Shown piece by piece: positions 11,611 through 23,241 of a DNA stretch of 64,000 bases; the stretch's first letter is position 1; each line of letters begins with the position of its first letter. The notes under the pieces are model-generated. The model was given only the letters and a program-made list of their open reading frames with translations. It ran no database searches and had not been told where the DNA came from. A program made the translations under genes and the position numbers. This DNA comes from Limnanthes douglasii subsp. nivea (Eukaryota; Streptophyta; Magnoliopsida; Brassicales; Limnanthaceae). Where the stretch lies: positions 101,503,278 to 101,567,277 of the forward strand of contig JAUPFV010000003.1 in NCBI GenBank assembly GCA_036936605.1, in the 5' to 3' direction.

Positions 11611-13192
11611 ACCTCACATGTTGTAATATGGTCCAAATGGTTATCCTTATGCAAACCTCATGAGGAAGGTCGCGTCAATATAAGAAGGATGATTGATATA
11701 CATGATGTATTCTGTTGTAAAGTTTGGTTTAAGTTTACATAATTCCATTTGGGAAAAAAATCATGGATTCAGTGTATTGTCCTTCCATTCATCATCTTCA
11801 ATTGCAAACAAACTTTAAAAATTATAAGAGTTGAAGAAGATTAACTTCTATCAAAGACATTGTTGGATCATTTATATTTAGGAACGTAGGAAAAGAGAAT
11901 ATAGAATTCTGGCTTGACAAATGGTTCAACAATTATCCATTGATTATTCTCTGAAAGTATACTTACAATACTTGGTAACTTAAAGAAAGGGTTAGTAGTT
12001 ATTGGTCAAATAGAATCTGGGATGTAATCAAACTTAATTCAGCTATCCTCAACTATGATATTAAGAAAATCCAAAACCTCACAATTCATGAAGATACAAA
12101 TGATTAAATAATATGGTTTTATTTAATATTGGTGACTTTAACACCAAAACTACTTGGAATCAGATTAGAAACAACTGAGTTGTTTCCAATCTCTTTAAAA
12201 AGATTTGGAACAACATCAATCCAACTAAATACTCTTTCCTCCTTTGGCAGATTCTTAAAGGTTGGATTTCTATTGATTCAAACATTCAAAAAATAAAGTT
12301 CTGCCTAGCATCTAAATTCCAGTTTCGTCACAATATTGAAATAGTTAATCACTTATTTATTAATTATCATGTACCATGGAAAGTTTGGAGTCAACTAGAT
12401 GGATTTTCTGGTATCACTTTAGGTGGATGCATTACCATACATTATCTCATAAAATGTTGGTTTTGGTCAATAAATAAAGTTATCCACAATATTACCATTA
12501 TAACTGTTATAACTTGTTAGTCTATATGGCATTTCAAAAATAAATAAAAATAACATGATCAAACTATAACTATCAAAGTTATCCTAGATAAAATATCTTA
12601 TATTATCTCTAGACTAGACAATACTAATTTATTTAAAAATAAATATTGGAATAATGATCTTAAGATTGCTTCAAAGTTTGGTTGTTATTTTCACATTACT
12701 CAACCAAATAAGACTAGAGTTCTTAAATGGTTACCACCCTTTAGGAATAGGTATAAACTTAAGTCAGACGGGTCACGTCTCTTAAACGGGGAGGCTAATA
12801 GAGGTGGCTTATAAAAGACAATATAAGGATACAATTGTTGTTTATGGTAGGCTACATGGTAAACAATCCTCAATAATTAAAATATATAATCAAAGGGGCA
12901 TAAATCTTTTGGATATTGAACTGACTCAACTCTTTTGATTGATATATTAGCCAATGGTACTGCTACATGGTTCTTAACTTCAATAACAAACTATTATATG
13001 AAAATTATATCTTCAACTATGAACATTAAACATACTTTTAGAGAACATAATCAAGATGTCGATTGGCTAGCTATATGGACTCTTAAATGTATGATGAAAC
13101 AAAATTTCTCTAGCCAGCAGGTCCCTAATCCTCTCAATACTATTACTTTACTGGACAGCCTTGGATTTGGTTACTTACAGCCTGATGATTAA
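11610..13192 (+). pseudogene. LINE ORF2 3' remnant with C-terminal RNase H
   Basis: Plus-strand fragments follow the order of a plant L1-type ORF2 tail. At 11,629 the frame reads W-S-K-W-x3-C-K-P-H-E-E-G, the segment just after the RT domain. Near 11,890 'FRNVGKENIEFWLDKW' matches the family's W-G-G-x3-FW-D-x-W region. From about 12,330 a zinc-finger-like NHLF...C block matches zf-RVT. At 12,754 'KLKSDGSR' opens an RNase H domain, continued in frame at 12,935-13,192 by TDST and 'HTFREHNQDVDWLA'. Three of the four RNase H acidic positions (in DGS, DS and the final VDWLA) are visible. Several stops and frameshifts break it. Known: some plant L1 lineages carry a 3' RNase H; the long LINE at 56.7 kb does not show one. 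The 5' part (endonuclease, most of RT) is missing. Confidence 0.75.
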
Positions 13193-15329
13193 CAATCTTA
13201 CACACCTTTTAAGTATCAACATTAGTTGTTTCTTAATCTTCTTATATTTAAAACAGTCGTTGATAAAAGAAACTCTAATCATAAATATGAAGCAATCTGC
13301 TGAAATTATATATCAATTATAACAATAACTAAACTAGTATCTTACCTTATGATTGTTTTTTCAGTCATAAAGATATGCAGAGTTATGCTCCAAATCCAAG
13401 TCATTCTTCGAACTCATAAAGCTCAAACTTTAAATGATAATCTACAAAATTGAAGTTCAGCTGGAATTTTGTGAGAATCAAAGGGATAAGATATCGTTCT
13501 TAAAACAAATCGAAGCATAAGTTACTTTTAAGTGCTTATACATTAAGTAATGCTAGGATACATCGATTCTCCTACTCCCTATCGATATCACCATTTCTTT
13601 TGTTGCTCATTCTAAGAAGTCTCATGCCTGTAAACTCAAATTGAATAAGAATCTCTTCATTGCTCTTTTGAAGTTTGACAACAGTGAAATTAATCGAATA
13701 TGAAACATGAACAACCCAGAATTAAGCTTGAACAAGGCATTACCTAGAATTGATGATAGAAAGGGAGGTTAATTTAAAATTTTATCTCCAAATATATCAC
13801 TCAAAGTTTGGTGAAATAGAATTACAGTACTTGCTAGAACATACTGCTCGTAGAAGACAAATTTTCTCCTCCTAACATTTTTGAAGGCTTAAATTGTGGA
13901 TGAAGAATCTTTTACTCTTTGAATGATAGAAACTGAAACGTCTTCACAACCGAGTTCTATTGAACTCATTACAAAGTTTTGCTTAAAAATTTGACTAAAA
14001 TTTTAGGAGGTTTTCAAATTTAATTTTAACTGCCAATTTCGATAAATCGTTAGGAATAAAGCTTACCCGTGCAATCCTTCTCGCAAAGAAACCGTTTCGA
14101 AATGTCTCTAAATCACATGTTTCGACTATTAAGCCTTTAATTTTAATTTAAAAATAATAATACTTTATTTTAATTTAACAAATTTATTTATTTTTTAAAT
14201 ATTTTCTTTTATTTTTTTAAAATTAAATTTCACGAAAATATTATTTTCTATTATCCTTTACGTATTCTTAATAAAGTGAATGAAAATCAGACGCATAAAA
14301 TGGATAAGTATTATGTGGAAATTCATAAATGGATAAGAAGTACTAGTGATAGTAGTAGGATATGTATACTTTATATAGATAAGATGACATGTCATACTCA
14401 TCTTCTATCTAAAAGAAGAATAAAAGATCAAATTTAATTCAAGCTGATTTGAATCGCATTCAATAATATAATTCAATTTATTAAAAATATTTTTCAGAAA
14501 GCTATAAAAATTATAAAAATAATAGTCATATCGCTTACAACAGAAAAAGTTGGGTTATGGACTTGTATGCATAGGATGAACGTGAGACTGGACCCATCCA
14601 TTATGATTTATGATCCAATTCCAAGACATAGTGAATATAGTTGGTCCCTCGGCTGCTGAAAAACACAACCTACGAATCTTACTACTAAATCCATGAACGT
14701 GAAGTAGTTCACTTTTCGGCTGCTACACACAAATATAATAAATAGATGAGATTTATGTAAAATTCCATTCCATTTCATAATTATTTATAATTATAAAAAA
14801 ATTATATTAATTATCTATACTACATCATCAAAAAATTTAAACCTTTTATCACAAAAACTTAAGAGTTTTTTTATAAAAAAAATATTCATCGTCCGTCATT
14901 TTTATTTTAATATTTCGATATGAGTCGGCTAAATTAAATAAATTATTATTAGATTATATTATAATATTAATATTAATTTAAATATAGTTAAATTTGACGA
15001 ATGATTTAAACTCAAATACTCACAAATATATTGTCAAAACAAATAAAAATGATACTATTTTTTAATGGATCAAAATTTTAAAAGTAATCTAATGTTTTAA
15101 AAATATAAGAAAATTAAAAACAGTATCTTGATGTTTCCAGATCTTGGCTCCTCTTCCTTTTAAATTTGGAGGAAAAATTTATAGATTAAATTTTTGGCTA
15201 ATAATTTATATAACCGGTGATAGGAAATGAAAAAACACCTCATTTTGGTTCGATCATTGATTTCTCCCTATTTCTCTTATTATCCATTACGGACATGAGA
15301 TCATCCATGATTCAAAAATATAAACCTCA
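13193..15329. other. spacer, nothing recognised
   Basis: Moderately AT-rich at 13.2-14.1 kb, then strongly AT-rich. No motif, RNA gene or repeat could be supported on either strand. Part of it may be the 3' untranslated region of the LINE before it. Confidence 0.45.
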
Positions 15330-15945
15330 AACTTTGAGACATTATCCTTGATGGATTCTGAAAGGGACATACTCATACAAGATATGTAAGGTTAGAAATC
15401 GCAATGACTTTATACTTTTTCTCTGTCTCTCTATTCCAAACATCATCTACAACGACGATCAATGTTTAATTGTTAAGACCGGAACCACCAAGTTCACTAT
15501 CAAGGACACATATAATGTTATTTATACGCTCATCTCATGTGTCGAATGAACGAGGTTAGTACCCTCCACTCTTTCATCATTTGGCTTGTTATCTATGACG
15601 AGTTATCCAACCGCGAGAAGCTTTTGGGTTGGATTTTAAATACCATTAAATTATTTCTTATGTAATTTTGACTCTGAAACTATTAATCATATCATCTATG
15701 GTTGTAGTTCCACTTAGAGCATTTGAGGTTATGCAAACTCCAAACTAGGGTTTCTGTAAGTCACGAATTAAGTGAACTTTTTAGGTCCAAAAGACGTCCA
15801 ATTGCCCTCTCTCATAGAGGGAGAGGAATTCTAGAATCTTTAGCTCCTCTCCTTCTCTTGTTTCTACAATCTCCTATCACATGTTTTCTGATTTCCAGTT
15901 CAGATTCATTGGTACCAAATATGTTAGGTCAATTTAATCTCTATA
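15330..15945 (+). pseudogene. LINE ORF2 C-terminal fragment with internal deletion
   Basis: The frame near 15,470 reads 'TGTTKFTIKDTYN', near 15,670 'SETINHIIYGCSS', and near 15,825 'RIFSSSPSLVSTISY'. All three match, in order, the C-terminal zf-RVT and tail of the LINE at 48,956-50,160 on the minus strand. About 35-40 residues between 'NLGF' and 'RNARIF' of that copy are replaced or missing here. An open frame over 15,723-15,953 is an out-of-frame reading of the same remnant. Stops and frameshifts are present, and the 5' end is truncated. Confidence 0.75.
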
Positions 15946-16867
15946 GTTACTAACTTAATTTTTTTTGTTTGAATACCAAACCCATCTTCTCTCTTCTAAT
16001 TTGTTCTTTTTTATTTGTTTTTTTATTGTTTTTCTCGTCGTCGCTTATTAGCTTTTTTTTTATCCTACATTTTCATTTTTTTATGTATTTGTTTTGACTA
16101 AATCGATTTTTATCATACCATTTCTTTTATTGTTTTTAAAGTCATTCAAAATTTATCACATACTAGATTTTTTTATTCATTTAATGTATTTTTTAATAAA
16201 AGATATCTATAAAACAGAACTATCAAACTTTTATATAAATATCTTTTAATTTCTAATTTTTATGTAATCTAAATGTTTCAAATAACGTATTTAGGACTTC
16301 ATATTTTATTTTATTTTTCTTTTTCATAAAAAAAATGGTAACCGGTGAAACATTTTTCTAATATGTTTAATTGTTTTTATATAATTATGTATTTTAATTA
16401 AATAAGAAAATTAAATAAAAGAATTTTAAATAGAATAAAAAACATTTTAACGAAAATCATACCTGATAACATTACCATTATTTGATGAATCATTTGGTTA
16501 TCTATAAAATTAAATATATATTTTCTTTCATAGATGAGTATGACACCCTTATTTTTGTCTACATATGGTCACGAATCATAGTTAATAGTCAAATCACATC
16601 ATACTAAAAGAAGGTTGGTGCAAGTGTGAAGGAAAATCATAGAACCATATAATGCAGATAGACGATATCGGGTCCCTAGCTAATCAATTTGGGTGGTTAT
16701 CAAAAACCTTTCTTCTTACTAATTTGTTAAGGATAGAATCTGTAATCAATTTCGGTGGTTACCAGAAGGCATCTCTCTAAAATACTGTATGTTAATACAA
16801 GGCAGAGCCAGTATAGCTCGGATTTTTTTAATTCAATTTATATTCTAAGTGATGCAGTCATTAAATT
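15946..16867. other. AT-rich spacer
   Basis: Poly-T-rich sequence, possibly including the 3' UTR of the preceding LINE, then AT-rich DNA without recognisable features. Confidence 0.5.
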
Positions 16868-16952
16868 TGGAATATGGTTAAGTTTACTAAAGGTAATCAA
16901 GTTATAGCTAACACTTTGATTTCTATAATAATCGAAATAAAAGTATCGTGTA

Positions 16953-17007
<55 letters not shown>

Positions 17008-17070
17008 TAAGGATGATGTTTGTCTAATATTTTAAAAGAAATTACATATGACAGAATGAATTTCCAGTTT
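16868..17070 (+). mobile_element. partial 5' LTR of the Ty3/gypsy element
   Basis: The sequence is collinear with 24,480-24,650: 'actaaaggtaatcaagttat' versus 'actaaaggtgattagttat', a TAT-repeat in both, then 'gaaattacatatgacagaat' versus 'gaagttacatatgatggaat'. Because gag and pol remnants in plus orientation lie between the two, these are best read as LTRs of one element. Only about 200 bp of this LTR remain. Confidence 0.5.
16954..17005. repeat. (TTA)n microsatellite
   Basis: About 17 uninterrupted TTA/ATT triplets. The matching position in the other LTR (about 24,567) has a short version, so the run expanded after insertion. Confidence 0.95.
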
Positions 17071-17690
17071 AAGAAAATAATTATATGCAGTTTAAGAAAA
17101 TAATATTATGCAAAAAGGACCAATGGATATTGCTTTCAATCTGTCGACAAAACATGAGAAAGCGATAGATGTAAGATTTTTTTAACAGTTCCTGATGGAA
17201 TCTGAGAGTAATATGTTAAGTTATATATTTCGTGCTTTGAAGATTCAAATGAATGTATTGCGGTCATAAAAATATAAGTCTATCTTTTTACAAAACCATC
17301 GAAATGAGAAATCTTCAAGATAACTTAGTTCATAGCAAAAAACATGTTTCAAATGAGCAAGAGAATGATAACAAGAGCAAAACTTACAATGAAGCGTCTT
17401 CTAAGGAGAGAAATGATAAAGGAAAAGGTAATAAGATTGTTAAAAGGCCTAAATTAACGCAATATACTATTGGTGTGATCTCCATTGACTTAAAATATTA
17501 TAGAAGAAAAGTTACAAGAGAAGTTTAATACATACATAATGGAGAAATCTTGAGAAATTTTGTAATACTATATTGGGATTAAATCCTCATGACATTCTAC
17601 TTTGTCAAGATTTATCCATGACTTTCATAGGAAACACTTTAAGTATGTTCAACAACCTTTCATTGAGTTGAGATTATAGTTTCGATATTG
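17071..17690 (+). other. leader region of gypsy element with one short open frame
   Basis: An open frame at 17,253-17,528 (91 codons) is lysine- and asparagine-rich in its middle ('KSKTYNEASSKERNDKGKG'). I do not recognise it. Its position just upstream of gag fits a degraded 5' leader or gag N-terminus. Confidence 0.3.
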
Positions 17691-20600
17691 GTAACAAAGT
17701 AGTTAAATGTGAATGTGAGCATATTATGACGTTTTTTTAAAATACTAACGAGTCACTCAGAGATTATGTCGAACGATTTGTTCAAAAAAAAATATGTTAC
17801 AAGTTTGTAAAGACTATGTAGTTTTTGAAGCTTTCAAGAGGGGGTTACCGATGGAAAATAAGTAGTTGGAGGATTTGATTGAATATCCATTTAATAGTAT
17901 GAGAGATCTTTTGATAAGGATAAAAATGTTTATCAAGGTTGAAGAGACAAATAAATGGGGAGGGGGAGGGGGTGTGCAAGCTAAAGGCTCTTAGAAAATG
18001 TTGGATATTTAGAAAAGAAAAGAAAAGAAATAAGGCCCAACGGATTTTAGGTGTCGTTAGAAAACCAGCTAATTAACCTTAATTTTCTTATTATGATAAA
18101 ATGAATAGAAGGTTCACTCTACTAAATGTACCAATTTCAATAGTATATGATAGAGTAAGAGACAAGTTAAACTATCAATCACCAAGAGCAATGTTTGCAG
18201 CGGTGAAATAAAGAAACAAAAGATATCATTATGCATATCATAACGATTATAGACATTCAACATGAGATTGTTTTTAATGGAAATATGAGATTCAGAGGTT
18301 GATAGGTAATAGTGATTTTGTGAGTTTGTAAAAGAAACAGAGAGTGAAAGGAAAGATGGTAAATTTAGAGGAGATAATAAAAATAGAAAAATAATGACAA
18401 ACAAGAGCTTTGTATAATTTCCAGAGGATATACTTATTTTAGTACATCGCATTTGTCAAGAAAAAAAAATAGAAGAAAGATTTAGAAATTCGCCTTATCA
18501 TGAGTCATCTATGCATCTACACAATAACATTTCTTTGATGTTGTCTTTCATTTATAATGATTTAAGAGGGTGGTAACACTGCATGAAGATGCTTTGTTAA
18601 TGAATTTAGAGATTGTCAGAGTGATAGTAAGAAGTGTGATGATTGATACCATAATTTCAACCAATATCTATCTATAAGAAATGATATAATTGAATCTTAT
18701 GTATCACCATACAAGAAGACCGACATGAACTTGGTGAACTTCAATGAACAATGGACAATCGAAAAATTATGTCGGGGAACTGGATGCTACATGTGCTGAC
18801 AATGCAACTTTGGGACGATCTTGGTTGCATAGAGTGGAGGTTGTAGCGTCATCTTACTATTAATGTGTTAAATATATCGTGAGGGAGAAAATTAGATTAT
18901 TATGGGAAGTCCAAATGAAATTAGAGTTTGTCATTTTTTGTTATTGGCTCCTAAGAACATTATCACATAAGAATCATTGAGTTCATGAAGGAAAGTGCCA
19001 ATGGTTAAAATGTTGAACCCTTGTTGAAATTTAACGGAGGTGATTAGACGATCCAATATAGTATTTGAATGTAAAAAATCCTACAGAGGGAGTATATGAT
19101 TTTAATTTGGACGACTGCAAAAAATGGTCAAGATTGAGAAAAGTTAGATGAATTTTTCAAGACATAGTTGGTAGTTTATCTGATATTAAACATGGATGTT
19201 TTTTGTGCAGTATTTCTAATATAAATCGGTGAGTAGATTAATTATATTCCATAAGTTAGTTGTTGAAAATAGATTAAGGCCAACCAATAAAAAATGAAGG
19301 TTATTTTCAGTTGATGAGTATAAAGTTATAATTAAGGAGGTTGGTAGGCTGCTAAAAGTGGGGCACATCCGAAAATCAAAATATTCTAGTTGATTGGTTA
19401 ATTAGGTGCTTGTTAAAAAGAAGAACGGACATTTGAAAATGTGTGTTAATTATATAATCTTAATCGTTCTTGACCGAATGCCGCTTTTCTTTTACCAATA
19501 ATCGATCAACTTGTGGATACAACGACTAGACATGATGATTTGTTATTCATGGATGCTAATTCATGGTAAAAGCATATTATTATGTTGTTTAGTTTGAAAA
19601 ATATTGTAGCTACATACAAAATGATGCAATTTGGTTTGAAAAATGTTGTAGCTACATACCGAAGGCTTGTGAGTGAAATTTTTCTCAAACAGTTTAGGTA
19701 AAATATGGAGGTTGATATAGATGATATGATAATTAAAAGTAATGAAGCAAGCGATCATGTGTCATATTTTTTTGAAACCTTTGACGATTTGACAAAGTAT
19801 AGTCTAAGGCTAAATCAGTTGAAGTGTTCATTTGCGGTTAAATCTACAAAGCTTATTGGTTTTATGATAAGTAAAAGATGAAATTAAAGCTATCACAGCT
19901 TTTAATAAATTGAAATAGTACTTAAATTCACTAGAAATTTTGTTGACACTGAAAGATGGAGAGTGTTTATATCTGTATTTAGTGGTTTCAAGTTTTGTCG
20001 TTAGTGTTGTTCTTGTTAGAGAAGACGACGGTATACAAATAAAAATATACTATGTGGGTTAAACGTTGGTTGACGCTGAAACTATATACTTAAATTTGGA
20101 GAAATAGCTCTTTGTTTAGTTGTAGTTGGAAGGAAAATGCGAGATTACTTTCAACCTCATGTGATAATTTTACGAATATCTTTTCCATTTAGAGAATTTG
20201 CTTCAAAATAGATGTATCAAGATAATTACGAGGTGGTTGATCGAGTTAGGTGAATATGAAATACAATTCAAACCAAGAACAACGATGAAAGCTCAATATT
20301 TGGTTAATTTAATTAATGAGTCCCAAGAAGAAGAGTTTATATACAAAAGGGCAAGTTAACGGAAATTGAGTTAAATCATCAATAATGGGTTGTTTGATCC
20401 GATGGTGCTTTGGGTGTAAGTATAGTTGTGTTGGCATTATTTTGACATTATCTAGTGGAAACAAAATCAAATAATCCATTACATTTAAGTTTATTGTTAC
20501 CAGTAATGAAGCTAAGTACAAAACTGTTTTAGTTTGAATGAGACTAACTCATATTTGTAGAGCAAGGGTTATTCGATTATTGTCAGATTCTCAGTTGGTA

Positions 20601-21230
20601 ATTGAACACTCTCATAGGAACAATTGAAATAAAGCAAGATAATATGAGGAGAAACGTGGATGTTGTGAGCATATGAAGAAATGTTTTTAATATATTACAT
20701 ATGAACAAGTTCCACAGTTTGAAAATATAGCAGCAAATATTTTAACAAAATTTGGTTGTACATAGAATAATCTCTTGGTATTAATATAGGATATACTATC
20801 GGTTTTGGGTAATATTGAGAATTAAGAGGTGTTACCCGTTCAGGATGATAATGATTCGCATGGGGAGTATCTCCCTTTTTTAACGATGAAGTTTTTTCAT
20901 TTGAAAACTTACAAGCTCGAGCTTTACGATTGTGTGCAACAAATTATATTGTTCTTTATAGAATTCTATTTCAAAATATTTCAACATGATCGTTGTTAAG
21001 TTATCCTGAAAAAAATAGACTTTATTTATTTTAAGAGGTTTACACGAAGGACCGCATTTTTTGCATTGTGAATTTAGAGGGTTGATACTTATGAATCTAC
21101 AAAAAACATTTGAAGGGTAAAACGTTCTAAGAATATTTTGAAAGTCATGTTTAGACAGAACATGTGAATTCTAGCGAGAGAATTTGAGAAAAGTAATAAT
21201 AGAATAATTATTGTTCATCATTTCTTAGAA
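17691..21230 (+). pseudogene. Ty3/gypsy gag-pol wreck, Tat-like
   Basis: Plus-strand fragments appear in canonical order. Gag: 'NTNESLRDYVERF' at 17,741, and a YHNDYxH...C block near 18,235. Protease: 'LHEDALLMNLEIVRVIV' then 'MIDT' near 18,585-18,670. Protease/RT linker: 'LGRSWLHRVE' and the following 'YYQCVKY' near 18,815-18,870. RT: 'LVKKKNGHLKMCVNY' near 19,410; 'DIDDMIIKSNE' near 19,715 holds the catalytic DD pair. RNase H: 'TLVDAETIYLNLEK' near 20,062 and 'ELGEYEIQFKPRT' near 20,245. A second RNase H follows ('SNEAKYKTV', 'LSDSQLVIEH', 20,495-20,610). The double RNase H order is known from the Tat lineage. Dozens of stops and frameshifts make it non-functional. Sequence to about 21,210 may be the integrase zinc-binding start, but that is weak. 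Confidence 0.85.
19589..19672 (+). repeat. 42-bp direct duplication inside the RT remnant
   Basis: 'gtttgaaaaat.ttgtagcta' occurs at 19,592 and again 42 bases on at 19,634. The unit covers the conserved F-G-L-K-N...A-T-Y motif of the RT and keeps the reading frame (14 codons). Confidence 0.7.
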
Positions 21231-22795
21231 AGTGTACCTTACTTTACATAGTATTGGTGGTGGGTCTTTGGCCCTGCATTGTTAGTCTATTATTGGCTAT
21301 TCAACCATATTATTTTTATTAAGTTAGACATATTTACTAATTATTACATAAAATACCCTCAATGTTATACATTTGTTGTGCCTACTTTACAAAATCAATA
21401 CCGATCTTGATTAGCCTAGTATTTCACTGGTTCGGACCAAAATTTGAATAAATTATGTCCTTATAAGTAGCCCCTTGGTTCATGCGAAGAACTTTAAGAG
21501 AGGACTAGCTTTGACGCTACTTTGGATTGTGGCCCAACTTTTAAAGTAACTAAGGTGTCGCTTCAGACTTTACCCGGTTTTATTCTCTGGATTATGTATT
21601 ACCTAGCAAATGCTTTGAAAATGTGGGCTAAATAATCTAATAATGATTTAAGTTACGTGCATCATGTGTGGCTTACCCCTATACATGTGTCACGAGAACC
21701 TTTGGTCTATGTGATATGGCCTTAACGATGTTATATGAAAAAGTAGTAAAGCGACCCTTCATCTTCCTAGTGCTCGTCTCTGTTGTGGCGTGAAGGGACA
21801 TATGGGTGACCTTTCAACTCCCTCGCGTAGGTTCCTATTGACCCTTCAAAGCCTTTTCTATAAATTCACTCCTCTATTTCTCACAATTATCGCTTGCCAC
21901 TAATTCTAGAGATATAGAGAGAAGTTCTCGAATTCATACCGCTGTTAAATCCATTTTATGGCCAAACTGTTATCGTAAAATTTGTTATGGTGCATATTTT
22001 TAAACCTTCGGGAAACACTATTATATTTTTTACAAAGACAAAACTTTTGATTGGTTCCAATATCTGACCAAGCCAAAGCAAGAGAGCTGAGACATACAAA
22101 AACTCATCACACAGGTGTACTCGTACAGATCTAGCGCTTTAAAAAAGTAACTGAACCTGTTGCACCATCTTTTTCTAATCTTCATACTTCCCCTTCACCA
22201 AAAATTACTTATCATCTTCTGCAAACCCGCTCTCAAGAGGATGTTCGGAAACCACAATTTATATCAATAGATTGATCAGACTCCAAAAAGATATCACCGT
22301 TCAAAAATGCCTCACAACAAGCGCATACAAGACCAACTCCCTCAAGTTCCGTAAAGTGGTCAGTGGTGATTTCTCCGGTCCGTAAAACTCCCGCAAGAGG
22401 ATTGGTTGAATCAGAAGGGGAACTACTTATAAGATTCCAGACGATTCTTTTTGCTTAACTGGTAGTCCTTGAGACATCCGTCGGGCTAAAAATGAAACCT
22501 CTGCCTCCCAAAGGGCGCCAATGCAACTAGTCGCCCAATGTCGAGTCCAAAAACCAGGACAACCATTGGGTCAGATATGTGAGGTTGCTACCGTGGTGGT
22601 AGCTGAGACATATAAAAAATCCCAAAACCTAAAAAATAAATATTTGGCGCACACTTCAAAATATACAAAGGGGAAGGGATAAAACGATTAAAAGAAAGCA
22701 CTTTCAGTTCAAAAGACCGTTGTTGTTAGAAAATAGGTCGTCATTGTCATGGTCCAGGCCATTATCCCTTCATTTTTCAACCAGTACAATTCTCA
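21231..22795. other. uncharacterised region between gypsy pol and MITE
   Basis: This stretch is less AT-rich than its surroundings. A TATA-like 'ttctataaattc' at about 21,856 is followed by a CT-rich start-like segment, as in an LTR promoter, but no partner LTR was found. Plus-strand short frames in 22,200-22,740 match nothing I know. Tat-type elements often carry long non-pol sequence before the 3' LTR, so it may belong to the element; a nested insertion is the alternative. Confidence 0.3.
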
Positions 22796-22805
22796 GGGCC
22801 ACGAA

Positions 22806-23231
22806 GGCTTTGAACAGTACATCGTCCCTCGACTATCGTGTTTGGTGGCAAATAGTCCCTTGACTTTCAAATGTCCGTTGACAGTCCTTGGACTATCGCA
22901 TTTGGATAAAGTTAGTCCACCAGATCCTCTGATCCATGAGAGGCTGCCACCTGTCACCATAGTCCCCAGATTTTTGTATCACCACTAGTCCCTTGAGTTT
23001 AGTTTTCCGTAATATTCTACATTTTGGGTTTGACCTAAACTCAAGGGACTAGTGGTGATACAAAAATCTGGGGACTATGGTGACAGGTGGCAGCCTCTCA
23101 TGGATCAGAGGATCTGGTGGACTAACTTTATCCAAACGCGATAGTCCAGGGACTGTCAACGGACATTTGAAAGTCAAGGGACTATCTGCCACCAAACGCG
23201 ATAGTCGAGGGACGATTTACTGTTCAATGCC
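22806..23231. mobile_element. foldback MITE, Mutator-like, copy 2 (426 bp hairpin)
   Basis: The left arm 22,806-23,002 and right arm 23,035-23,231 are each 197 bp, with no length differences, around a 32-base loop. I count 6 mismatches between the arms. The first 109 bp correspond to the terminal arm of the copy at 3,754-4,101; the inner 88 bp of each arm are new. The perfect 10-bp direct repeat 'gggccacgaa' flanks it at 22,796-22,805 and 23,232-23,241. The long hairpin and 10-bp duplication fit a non-autonomous Mutator-like element. The open frames 22,749-22,988 and 23,077-23,265 are readings through the arms and not genes. High arm identity suggests a recent insertion. A transcript across it would fold into long double-stranded RNA. 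Confidence 0.93.
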
Positions 23232-23241
23232 GGGCCACGAA

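Noticed and set aside
21850..21960. TATA box and start-like region as a gene promoter
   Set aside because: No open frame or LTR partner downstream; kept only as a remark.
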